This document shows, in pieces, positions 39,841 through 47,699 of a DNA stretch of 64,000 bases. Below the pieces are notes generated by a model, which saw only the letters and a program-made list of their open reading frames with translations, did no database searches and was not told where the DNA came from. How positions within the stretch are numbered: position 1 is the first letter of the stretch; each line of letters starts with the position of its first letter. Source of the DNA: an uncultured Fibrobacter sp. (lineage in GTDB: Bacteria > Fibrobacterota > Fibrobacteria > Fibrobacterales > Fibrobacteraceae); contig CAMJQW010000006.1 in NCBI GenBank assembly GCA_946408125.1, positions 21,463 through 85,462 of the forward strand. Reading direction: 5' to 3'. The position numbers and the translations under genes are program-made.

Positions 39841-42363
39841 TTACAGGGAAAATCCGTAAAGAAGGCGCTTCGAGGAGGCGCTGTAGAGCGTCCGATTAAG
39901 GACAAACGGCGTTCCGGCACCGCCCGGGGTGCTGAATTTCTGCTGCACCTTGCCGTCCTTGAGCGAAATGCCGACCACTTCGTTGCCCTGGTCCAGCCAG
40001 GCGATGTCGTTATGCACGAAGGGCGTGTTGAACACGGTATTCTTGCCCTGGAACTTCCAGAGGGGCGCTCCTTTTTCCGTATAGAATAGGACGGTCTGGT
40101 CGGCAAGCCCGATAAGGATATGCTGCTTGCCCTGGTAGCTTACCGCCTGCAGCGAGGACACGGAAGATTCCAGGAGAACCTGGACGGGCTCCTTCGTGGA
40201 ATCGGCGGTATTGTAGAGGTAGAGCTTGTTGTTGTTCGTCGCGATGGCAAGCGTGTTGTCAAGCTGCGCGAGCATGGAGATGCCGCTGTGGATCTTGAAT
40301 CCGGAGCCTTTGATTTGGCCCGAGCCATCCCAAAGGTGTTGCACGTCGCCGTCGAGGCTTGCGAGGTGAAGTTCGGCGTTGTCTTTGGCTAGCAGGAACG
40401 GCACGGAGAATATCTTGCGCGACCATGCGAGCTTGTTTTCGGGACGGAGCACCTTCAGCAGGAATCCGTTCCAGGTCGAAATGTACAGCGCGTTGTCCAC
40501 GATCTGGATGTTGAACGCCTTGCCCGGGAGCTGCAGGGTAGAGGCCCCGCCGTCCTTGCTCAGTTCGTAGATGTTGAGGGTATAGCCTGAAACTATGGCA
40601 AGGATGTTGTCGTCCTTCGCCATCACGGGACTGTTGTCCATTTTCGCGAGGGCGCGGCTCCACCGGAATTCACCCGTCTCGGCATTCACGCATATCAGGC
40701 GTTCTGCAGCGGGGTCGATGGTAAACAGGTTCTTCTTGCTCCCGAAAAGCTGCGGGTACTTTGTCTTGGGAGAGATATTCAGGAGGCTTACGAACTTGGC
40801 GCCGATGGCTTTGCCGTAGCGGCTCAATATGAGCGGGGTCGCGTAGGGATTGCTTACGGAATGGCGCACGGCTTCGGCCCATGCCTTTTGCTTGTCCTTG
40901 TCGCTGCCGCGGTTGTTTTCGAGGTAGAGCGCCTTGAAGAGCCACGCCTCGGCATTGCCCGGCTCGAGCTTGAAAATGGAATCGAGGAGCGAGGGGAGCG
41001 TTTCCCAATCGCTGCCTTCCACGAGGCCTGCCGCCTGTCTGGCAAGCGATTCCGAGAGGAGCGAGCGCTTGCCGTAGAAATGCGGCGCGATGCTCTGCAG
41101 GTGCGTGTTGTCAAACGTCAGGAATATGTTGCCCTTGGTGCGGATGACATCGGAGGAGATGGGCTTTCCGAAGTTGAAATGCCACAGCGGGCGGAGCAGC
41201 GTGTCGACGACGGTGAGGGCGCCTTCGTTCGTGAACAGCCCGAGCGTTCCCTTCGCGAGTTCCTGGATATCGGCGGCGTCGCTGCGCAGGTAAGATTCCG
41301 TAATGCCCGTTTCGCGGTTCAGGAGCGAGATCCTGCCCGATGCCTCGAGCGCTACGATCCTGCCTTCGAATTCCTGGATTTTCTCGACATTCTTGAAGCC
41401 GACTTTCCAGCGCGGCATCAGGCTGTTCTTGGGCCTGTAGCTGAACAGCGTGTTGCCCGAAATCAGGAAGATGTCCTTCTTGACGACGAGCACGCTCTTG
41501 ATGGGTTCGAAAAGCGTGATGGAATACGTCTCGTTCGCATCTTCGGCGGAAACGAAATGCAGCGAGTTGTCGGGACAGTTCAGAATGTAATGTCCCGTAA
41601 CGGGGTAGAACCCTTCGATGGAGCATCCGCTGTACTTTTCGCTGACGGTGAACTTCACCGTCTTCTTGTTCAACAGCGTGAGCGCATGCTGGCTCTGGGC
41701 GAGAACGTTGTCACCCCGCGTGAACAGGCTCGTGGTGGCCGCGACGGGGAATGATTTCTGGACGTTGCTCACGATGGAATGGAAATACAGGCTGTCCTTG
41801 CCGCTGTTCTGGTACCAGATTCCCTGATCGTCGATTTTCAGGATGTCGGCGTCGCGGGAGGCCGGAAAACGTACCGGCGCAATCGTGTCGCCGACGACCT
41901 TCACGATTTTCCCGTTCATGAGCAGGATGTACGTGGACTGCCCGCGGAAAATCTTCTTGATGCTCGAATTGAGCGCGATGCTCTTCCGGAGCAACTTTTC
42001 GTCGAGTCTCGTCGTAGCAGCTTCGCGCTCGGCGAGCCAGTATGCTTTTGCGGTCTCGTTCGTATTGTCGAGGCTCTGGTTGTAATAGAAGTTCGCGGAG
42101 CTCTTGTTGCCGGCGAGGTCCTGGATCTTGCCGAGGTAGAAGAAGGCGTTCTCCTTGTCCTCGGCGTCGCCCTTGCTCACCACCTTTTCGAGGATGCGCA
42201 CCGCCTCGTCGACGTCGCCCTTCATTTCGAACAGGTAGATGGCCTGCTGCAACGAGTACGCCATCTTGCTTGCGATTGCCTGCCCGCATAACACGCAGAG
42301 GAAGGCAAGCAGCGCCATCGCTGTTCGCCCAGTCAATCCTATTTTGCGTGTCATTTGGAACAT
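39841..42363 (-). CDS. Exported TPR / PQQ-like beta-propeller protein
   Basis: 840 residues. Signal peptide (TAMALLAFLCVLCGQAIA). Residues about 35-115 look like TPR repeats (AIYLFEMKGDVDEAVRILEKVV; AFFYLGKIQDLAGNKSSANFYYNQSL). Most of the rest is short beta repeats with W/G/D turns (for example LICVNAETGEFRWSRALAKMD, IGLADQTVLFYTEKGAPLWKF), typical of PQQ-like propellers, with a second TPR-like helical piece near residue 460. Start may be the ATG at 42354. It lies 16 nt after the response regulator gene, so it may be part of that signalling unit. Function unknown; a periplasmic scaffold is inferred. Confidence 0.75.
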   Translation of the reverse strand: MFQMTRKIGLTGRTAMALLAFLCVLCGQAIASKMAYSLQQAIYLFEMKGDVDEAVRILEKVVSKGDAEDKENAFFYLGKIQDLAGNKSSANFYYNQSLDNTNETAKAYWLAEREAATTRLDEKLLRKSIALNSSIKKIFRGQSTYILLMNGKIVKVVGDTIAPVRFPASRDADILKIDDQGIWYQNSGKDSLYFHSIVSNVQKSFPVAATTSLFTRGDNVLAQSQHALTLLNKKTVKFTVSEKYSGCSIEGFYPVTGHYILNCPDNSLHFVSAEDANETYSITLFEPIKSVLVVKKDIFLISGNTLFSYRPKNSLMPRWKVGFKNVEKIQEFEGRIVALEASGRISLLNRETGITESYLRSDAADIQELAKGTLGLFTNEGALTVVDTLLRPLWHFNFGKPISSDVIRTKGNIFLTFDNTHLQSIAPHFYGKRSLLSESLARQAAGLVEGSDWETLPSLLDSIFKLEPGNAEAWLFKALYLENNRGSDKDKQKAWAEAVRHSVSNPYATPLILSRYGKAIGAKFVSLLNISPKTKYPQLFGSKKNLFTIDPAAERLICVNAETGEFRWSRALAKMDNSPVMAKDDNILAIVSGYTLNIYELSKDGGASTLQLPGKAFNIQIVDNALYISTWNGFLLKVLRPENKLAWSRKIFSVPFLLAKDNAELHLASLDGDVQHLWDGSGQIKGSGFKIHSGISMLAQLDNTLAIATNNNKLYLYNTADSTKEPVQVLLESSVSSLQAVSYQGKQHILIGLADQTVLFYTEKGAPLWKFQGKNTVFNTPFVHNDIAWLDQGNEVVGISLKDGKVQQKFSTPGGAGTPFVLNRTLYSASSKRLLYGFSL

Positions 42364-42379
42364 GGTCTTTTGCCGTTAT

Positions 42380-43096
42380 TTATGCGTCGAACTTGTAGCC
42401 CGCCCCGCGGATGGAAAGGATGATTTTCGGGTTCGCCTGGTCGTCTTCGAGCTTTTTGCGCAGGTTCACGATGTGGTTGTCGATGGTGCGGGTGGAGGGC
42501 ATGTTGTCGGGGGTGTAGCCCCAGATGTCCTGGAGCAGGTCCTCGCGGAGCACGACCTCGCCGCGGTGCTGCCAGAAGTACTTGAGGATCTGGAATTCCC
42601 TTGCGGACATGTCGAGCGGCTCGCCGCCCTTGGTGGCTTCGTATTTCTTGAAGTCGAGGTGGATGTCGGCGAAGTCGATGGAATCCTGCGTGACGGCTGC
42701 CGGTGCGGGTGCCTGCGCGGCTCCGGCGGTTTCGGCGCGGCGGAGGAATGCCTTTACGCGGGCGAGGAGTTCCAGGATGGAGAACGGCTTGGTCACGTAA
42801 TCGTCGGCGCCCATCTCGAGGCCTGCGACCTTGCTGGTTTCTTCGGTCTTCGCGGTAAGCATGATGATGAAGGTGCCCGGATGCTTCTTGCGGATGACGC
42901 GGCAAACCTCGAACCCGCTCTTCTTGGGAATCATCAAGTCGAGAAGGACCAGGTGGGGCTCGAAGGAATCGGCCTTGGCGATGGCTTCCTCGCCGTCACA
43001 TGCGGTTTCGACGATGTAGTTTTCCAGTTCGAAGTTGTCCTGGAGACCGAGGCGGATTATTTCTTCGTCTTCGACGATAAGAATTTTGTACTGCAT
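42380..43096 (-). CDS. OmpR/PhoB-family response regulator
   Basis: 238 residues. Receiver domain with the acidic pair (VEDEE), phospho-acceptor Asp in LVLLDLMIPKKSG (about residue 52), Thr in MLTAKT and Lys in VTKPF. An Ala/Pro linker (about 125-140) leads to a winged-helix DNA-binding domain (SAREFQILKYFWQHRGEVVLRE ... TIDNHIVNLRKKLE ... RGAGYKF). The ATG at 43096 lies just past the kinase stop; a TTG at 43102 overlaps it. Paired with the upstream histidine kinase as a two-component system. Confidence 0.93.
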   Translation of the reverse strand: MQYKILIVEDEEIIRLGLQDNFELENYIVETACDGEEAIAKADSFEPHLVLLDLMIPKKSGFEVCRVIRKKHPGTFIIMLTAKTEETSKVAGLEMGADDYVTKPFSILELLARVKAFLRRAETAGAAQAPAPAAVTQDSIDFADIHLDFKKYEATKGGEPLDMSAREFQILKYFWQHRGEVVLREDLLQDIWGYTPDNMPSTRTIDNHIVNLRKKLEDDQANPKIILSIRGAGYKFDA

Positions 43097-43098
43097 GG

Positions 43099-45159
43099 TC
43101 AATCTACCTTCTTGAATTTGATGGTAAAGGTCGAGCCTTTGCCGGGTTTGCTTGATAGTGAAATGGTTGCCTTGTGGGTTTCCGCGACGCGCTTCACGAT
43201 GGCGAGGCCGAGCCCGGAGCCCTTCGTGCTGCGGGTCATCTCGTCGCCCACCCTGTAGAAATCGTTAAATATATTTTTTTGTTCCGATATCGGGATGCCT
43301 ACGCCCGTGTCGGCCACGGAAAACACAACGTGGTTGTCTTCACTGTAGACGTTCACCGCGATTTCGCCGGGAGCGTTCGTGTACTTGATCGCGTTCTCGA
43401 TAAGGTTCTGCGTGAGGCTGTAGAGGGCCGTGTAGTCGCCCATCACGTAGACGTTGGGTTCGAATTTTGTATGGAATTCGAGGCCCTTCTCGACGCCGAT
43501 ATCCTCGATTGCGTCAAACACCTTCTGCGCGCAAATCGAGAAGTCGAGGCGTTCCCACTTGAATGCTCCGGTGCCGTGTTCCATGCGGGTGTAGTTGAGG
43601 ATGGCGCCGATGAGGTTTTCGAGTCTTGAAGCTTCCTTGCCGATGAGCCCGGAATATTCCTGCACCTTCTCGGTCTTCTGTACGCGGCCGCGGGCCATCA
43701 TTTCGGCGAACATCTTGATGGAGGTGAGCGGGGTCTTGAGTTCGTGCGATACGCTCGAAAGGAAGTTCGCCTTCATGGCCAGGAGCTTGTGTTCCTGCGT
43801 GATGAATCGAAGCATCAGGAACGAGCCGAGGATGACCGTGATGAGCGAGAACGAGAGCAATCCGTACATCAGGAACATGCGCTGGCGGGATTCCTTGCGG
43901 ATTTCCTTCACGTCCTTTTCGTAGAGGGAGAAGTCCCAGTCGAAAGCATCGCTGATGCGCGTCTGCGAAAGTACTGCGGCGCTGTCGGGAATGGCGCCGA
44001 GGAGTACCGAGTTGTTGTCGTCTACGATGGAGAAGGGAATGTTCTTCCAGCTCTGCGCCACGGACTTTACTTTGTCCATAATGCGGTTGCGGTAGGCGTC
44101 GTTGTCTATCTTCGCGATCACGATCTGGTTGCCCGAAAGCTGCGGGTAACTCATCTTGAAGAGCGTGACGGGACCGTCGGTGCTGTAGAGGATTCCTTCC
44201 TTGGAGGTGAGTTCGTTTTCGAGGAGTTCGGAGAACATGTCCCTGTACTTGGCGAGGATGTCCATGTACCCGAGCTGGTGGTTGAAGTTCGAGCGCAGGT
44301 TCCAGAACGCCTCGCGCTTTTCCTGGCTCAAGTCTTCGAACGAAAGGATCTGCGTGAACGCCTCTTCGAAGAAGAACCGCGCCGACGAGATGTTCTCGAT
44401 GTGGTCGCTCTGCAGGAACTGCGTGAGCACGGAGAGCGTGTAGTCTTCGGCTTCCTGGTGCTTCTTCTGCTTCACGAGGATTTCGAAGTGCAGGAGGTTC
44501 ACGGAACGCGTGATGTCCGCATGCAGGTAGCCCTGCAGGTGCGGATGCTGTTCGAGGATGCGCAGCAGGCGCAAAGCTTCGGGGTAGTTCCCTTTCTTGT
44601 AGGCGAGTCTCGTCATGCCGAGGATGTTCTGCACCTGGTCGCTTGTCGACTCGAAGGGAGAGTGCAACATCCTGAACGAGCGGGTGAGGTAGACCTGCTC
44701 GGCGGCCTTGTCGGACTTGAGCGACTGCTCTTCCAGGAACAGCTGCATCTCCACGGGGCTCGGCTTCGCGTTCGAGAAATCCGCCGCCTTGTAGAAATGC
44801 CTCGACGAGATGTCCGGGTACACGAGCTTGTTGTCGTTGTACAGGAATATCGCCTCGATGCCGCTCACTTCCTTGAATGCCGCGGCGTTACCGAATTCGA
44901 GCAGGCTGCGAGGCTGCTCGTACAAGAACAGCGAGGCGGCCTTTGTTTCCTGATAAATCTTTTCCTGTTCCTTGTGGACCGCGTCCTCGACTTCTTTCTG
45001 GAACGACGCCCTGTTCTCGTCGAACGTCTTCTGCGCGAGGAAGATTTCGTTCTGGATGTTGCGGAAACTCAGGAACGAAAGAATCGCCGTCGGGAGTACG
45101 ATACCCCCGGCGAAAAGCGCGAAGAAGAGGAAGTTGTTCTTGGAGAACTTAATCGACAT
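43099..45159 (-). CDS. Membrane sensor histidine kinase
   Basis: 686 residues. TM1 at about 10-30, a long extracytoplasmic sensor region (about 35-420, helical, with TPR-like LRLLRILEQHPHLQGYLHADI), TM2 at about 425-447, then the HisKA H-box SSVSHELKTPLTSIKMFAEMM and a HATPase domain (N box LIENAIKYT, VADTGVGI, GSGLGLAIVKRV). It autophosphorylates on His and passes phosphate to the adjacent regulator. The unusually large sensor region suggests a protein or envelope signal. Preceded 9 nt upstream by a 38-residue membrane peptide. Confidence 0.93.
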   Translation of the reverse strand: MSIKFSKNNFLFFALFAGGIVLPTAILSFLSFRNIQNEIFLAQKTFDENRASFQKEVEDAVHKEQEKIYQETKAASLFLYEQPRSLLEFGNAAAFKEVSGIEAIFLYNDNKLVYPDISSRHFYKAADFSNAKPSPVEMQLFLEEQSLKSDKAAEQVYLTRSFRMLHSPFESTSDQVQNILGMTRLAYKKGNYPEALRLLRILEQHPHLQGYLHADITRSVNLLHFEILVKQKKHQEAEDYTLSVLTQFLQSDHIENISSARFFFEEAFTQILSFEDLSQEKREAFWNLRSNFNHQLGYMDILAKYRDMFSELLENELTSKEGILYSTDGPVTLFKMSYPQLSGNQIVIAKIDNDAYRNRIMDKVKSVAQSWKNIPFSIVDDNNSVLLGAIPDSAAVLSQTRISDAFDWDFSLYEKDVKEIRKESRQRMFLMYGLLSFSLITVILGSFLMLRFITQEHKLLAMKANFLSSVSHELKTPLTSIKMFAEMMARGRVQKTEKVQEYSGLIGKEASRLENLIGAILNYTRMEHGTGAFKWERLDFSICAQKVFDAIEDIGVEKGLEFHTKFEPNVYVMGDYTALYSLTQNLIENAIKYTNAPGEIAVNVYSEDNHVVFSVADTGVGIPISEQKNIFNDFYRVGDEMTRSTKGSGLGLAIVKRVAETHKATISLSSKPGKGSTFTIKFKKVD

Positions 45160-45168
45160 GCCGCCTCG

Positions 45169-45285
45169 CTACAAGGGGAGGCTCGCCGATATACTTGGGA
45201 AAAGCAGTATGAGGACGCTGCTCCCCATGAGAAACACGACGAGGGAGAACGCTATGGCGGCTATGATGACTAAGGCCTTGGTCAC
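45169..45285 (-). CDS. 38-residue single-span membrane peptide
   Basis: Short gene between the LysM protein and the kinase. The GTG start overlaps the LysM stop (GTGA), and the TAG ends 9 nt before the kinase ATG. The product begins MTKALVIIAAIAFSLVV and is almost wholly hydrophobic, with one membrane span and a short Ser/Pro tail. Such position and overlap are typical of translated, coupled genes. By analogy with small membrane regulators of two-component kinases it may contact the kinase, but this is inference. Confidence 0.55.
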   Translation of the reverse strand: MTKALVIIAAIAFSLVVFLMGSSVLILLFPSISASLPL

Positions 45286-46451
45286 TTGGCTATGTTGGCC
45301 GAATGCGTGACGGACACCCTGTGGCCCATCTCGATGCGGCGGTTGTTCGAATAGATTTCACGGATGAGCACGGCCGCTTCGTTTTCGGCGGCGCGAGCGA
45401 TGATGCCCTGGCCGAGCAGGCGCGGCGGCATGGTCGTATCGATCTGGTCCCTTTCCCACACGGCGACGGCGTTACCGGTAGCGTAGCCCTGCTTGGCGCC
45501 CTTGTCGATGAGCACGTAAGCGTAGGCGCCGATGATGAGCATCGGGTCCATCGCGTAGCGGATGAAGGCCATGGAATCGTAAGCGGCTTCCTTCACCTTG
45601 GTATAGCCCGTCACGTTGATCGTCTGGAGCGGCTTCTTGAGGCGGGCCTTGGACTGGTTGATGCGGATGTCGCGGAAACTCTGCACGATCTGGGCGCGGG
45701 AGTAGTTGTCGCCCACGGCGGTAATCTTGGCGATGCCCGTGATGCGAAGCAGCGCGAACTTGTCGAAGCTCTTGCCGCCGCGTGCCGGCACGCTGATGGA
45801 ACGTGCATCAAAAATCTCGACCAGGTCACCCTTCTTGGCCTTGACGGTAGTCTTCTTGCCGATGCCAAGAACGACTTCGCTTTCGGGCAGGTGGATCAGC
45901 GGTTCCTTCTTTTCGCCGGAGCGGATGGTGAAGAACGAGCTGTCCTTCTTGAGGCTGTCGATGGAGTAAATCATCGGGGCGTTCATCTGGTAGTAGCCGT
46001 TGAAAATCTTCGGGGCCGGATGCTGCTGGTAGAAGTAGGAATCGACCGGCTTGGACGGTTTCTTCTTCTTGTCGCGGCTGCGCAGGTCACCGAGCATGTC
46101 CTCGAAGTTCCCGTCGCGCGCGTCCGCATCGTCGCATCCGACGGCGGTTACGCCCTTAGGCAAGTTGGAGTCGGCGACGGCGGTCACGCACGGATTCTTG
46201 CGGGATTCGCCCTGGGCCGCGAGGTACTGCTCTTCGCGGATGCTGTCGCCGAAGTAGATGGAGTCGCCCGGATAGATCCAGTGCGGGTCCTGGATGTGGC
46301 GGTTGTTCTCCCAGAGGTCCGGCCATGCGAACGGGTCGTGCAGGAATTCATCACTCAGGTCCCAGAGGGTATCGCCTTCCTTGACGATATAGGCCGAGGC
46401 GATCAGGGCGGAGAGGCCCAGGCAGATTGTCGCGCTTTTGAAAAACTGCAT
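45282..46451 (-). CDS. LysM-domain exported protein
   Basis: 389 residues. Signal peptide (MQFFKSATICLGLSALIASA), then directly a LysM domain: YIVKEGDTLWDLSDEFLHDPFAWPDLWENNRHI ... IYPGDSIYF (about residues 21-68), predicted to bind peptidoglycan. The rest is Lys-rich with repeated beta stretches (KAKKGDLVEIFDA; ITGIAKITAVGDN) of unknown fold. It is the first gene of a likely set LysM protein, small peptide, kinase, regulator and TPR/propeller, suggesting cell-wall sensing. Confidence 0.85.
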   Translation of the reverse strand: MQFFKSATICLGLSALIASAYIVKEGDTLWDLSDEFLHDPFAWPDLWENNRHIQDPHWIYPGDSIYFGDSIREEQYLAAQGESRKNPCVTAVADSNLPKGVTAVGCDDADARDGNFEDMLGDLRSRDKKKKPSKPVDSYFYQQHPAPKIFNGYYQMNAPMIYSIDSLKKDSSFFTIRSGEKKEPLIHLPESEVVLGIGKKTTVKAKKGDLVEIFDARSISVPARGGKSFDKFALLRITGIAKITAVGDNYSRAQIVQSFRDIRINQSKARLKKPLQTINVTGYTKVKEAAYDSMAFIRYAMDPMLIIGAYAYVLIDKGAKQGYATGNAVAVWERDQIDTTMPPRLLGQGIIARAAENEAAVLIREIYSNNRRIEMGHRVSVTHSANIAK

Positions 46452-46496
46452 AGTAAACCTTGTAACTCTTTGAAAGTTAATGAGTTATGTAATAAT

Positions 46497-47699
46497 TTAA
46501 TCTTTTCTCTGCTTAAAAGTAGGCCTGGATTGGACAAAATGCGGAATATTGGCACTTTTTTCGCGAGAAACGCGCTCTTTTGGCCTCTTTACGCTGTTCT
46601 GGATGCGTCTCTGGGCCGGATTTTGGCCCAGGAGGCCCGCACGGTCGGGCACGAAAAGCAGCAAAATCTCGAATTTCCCGCGTCCCGGTTCGAGGCACAG
46701 GGGGATGCTCTTGCGGAGCATGTAGCCCTCGCGGCGTAAATGCCTGATTTCCTTCGTGGCGATTTCCAGGTCGGAAAGCTGCAGCAGGATCCTCTCGGGG
46801 CGAGAGGCCGCCACCGCCTGTAGCACTCCCGAAGGGAGGCCTTCTCCGGCGGGGAGGTTGAAGTAGAACGTCCAGCGGCCCTCGTTGGCGGCCTTCCCGA
46901 AGAACTTCGGGAAAAATCCCGCTTCGAGCTGCATGCGGTGGAACCTGATTTCACCCGCGGCCACGTTGTGCGAATTCTGACGCGTGGATAGCATCGCTGA
47001 TTCCCTGCAGTCGAGCGTCTCGGTCTGGGCGAAGAGGCCGGCGAGCGATGCTGCGACAAAGGAACAGCCCGAATAGAATTCGAAGAATTTGTCGCCCGCT
47101 GCCGGGTGTATCGCGTCCTTGATGCGAGCCGGCAGCGAAATCCACGCGTCCTTCATGCGCGGGGCCCAGTCGAGCACGTGCATGTAGAATCCCGTGTCCG
47201 CGAGCGGCATGAAGTCGCTACCGAAGGTGCACTTGCAGTCGGTGCGCACGGTCTGCTTGAATGCGGGGTCAAACGGCCTGTCGGGCTGGCACTGAATCTG
47301 GTGGCAGCTGATGATTTCGGGGCAGGTGCGCTGCACGAATTCGGCGAAAGTCTTGTAGCCATGCGCGGAATCCTTGCCGTGGCAGTTCGCCTGCACCACG
47401 AGCGCGAACCGGCCGTCGCCGGTGGCGCGGAACCAGATCTGGCGGACGGCCTTGCGGAATATGCGCAGGTGGTCCTTGCGGATCTGCTCGCCGATTTTCT
47501 TCACCACGTCGGGAGCTTCCATTCCCTTCGCGGGCGCTTCGAGCACGATGGTGTTGTGCTCGCCGATTTTCTTGACGATAAATCTCCAGTCGCAGTTTTC
47601 GGGAAGTGCTTCCTTGGTGAACCAGGCCTGGAACTTCCCGGGAATCCTTTCGTTCGCGGCCCAGGATTCCAGCTGCTGCTTCATGTCTTCGAGCGTCAT
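46497..47699 (-). CDS. TrmA/RumA-like RNA methyltransferase homologue lacking the catalytic cysteine
   Basis: 400 residues; the ATG at 47699 overlaps the stop of the ATPase gene (ATGA). The C-terminal half resembles class I RNA (uracil-5) methyltransferases: FFEFYSGCSFVAASLAGL aligns with the SAM-binding DxYCGxGxF loop, then LDCRESAMLSTRQNSHNVA with GVE...A...A..NA..N. Where the family has the PPR and SCNP catalytic loop, this protein reads LPAGEGL and LLQLSDLEIATKEIRHLRREGY, so the nucleophilic Cys is missing. It is probably not an active m5U enzyme. Basic C-terminal tail. Function unknown. Confidence 0.65.
   Translation of the reverse strand: MTLEDMKQQLESWAANERIPGKFQAWFTKEALPENCDWRFIVKKIGEHNTIVLEAPAKGMEAPDVVKKIGEQIRKDHLRIFRKAVRQIWFRATGDGRFALVVQANCHGKDSAHGYKTFAEFVQRTCPEIISCHQIQCQPDRPFDPAFKQTVRTDCKCTFGSDFMPLADTGFYMHVLDWAPRMKDAWISLPARIKDAIHPAAGDKFFEFYSGCSFVAASLAGLFAQTETLDCRESAMLSTRQNSHNVAAGEIRFHRMQLEAGFFPKFFGKAANEGRWTFYFNLPAGEGLPSGVLQAVAASRPERILLQLSDLEIATKEIRHLRREGYMLRKSIPLCLEPGRGKFEILLLFVPDRAGLLGQNPAQRRIQNSVKRPKERVSREKSANIPHFVQSRPTFKQRKD

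Noticed and set aside
43744..45273. 509-codon plus-strand frame opposite the histidine kinase
   Set aside because: Shadow; the product is Glu/Val/Arg-rich low complexity, while the kinase has all its catalytic boxes.
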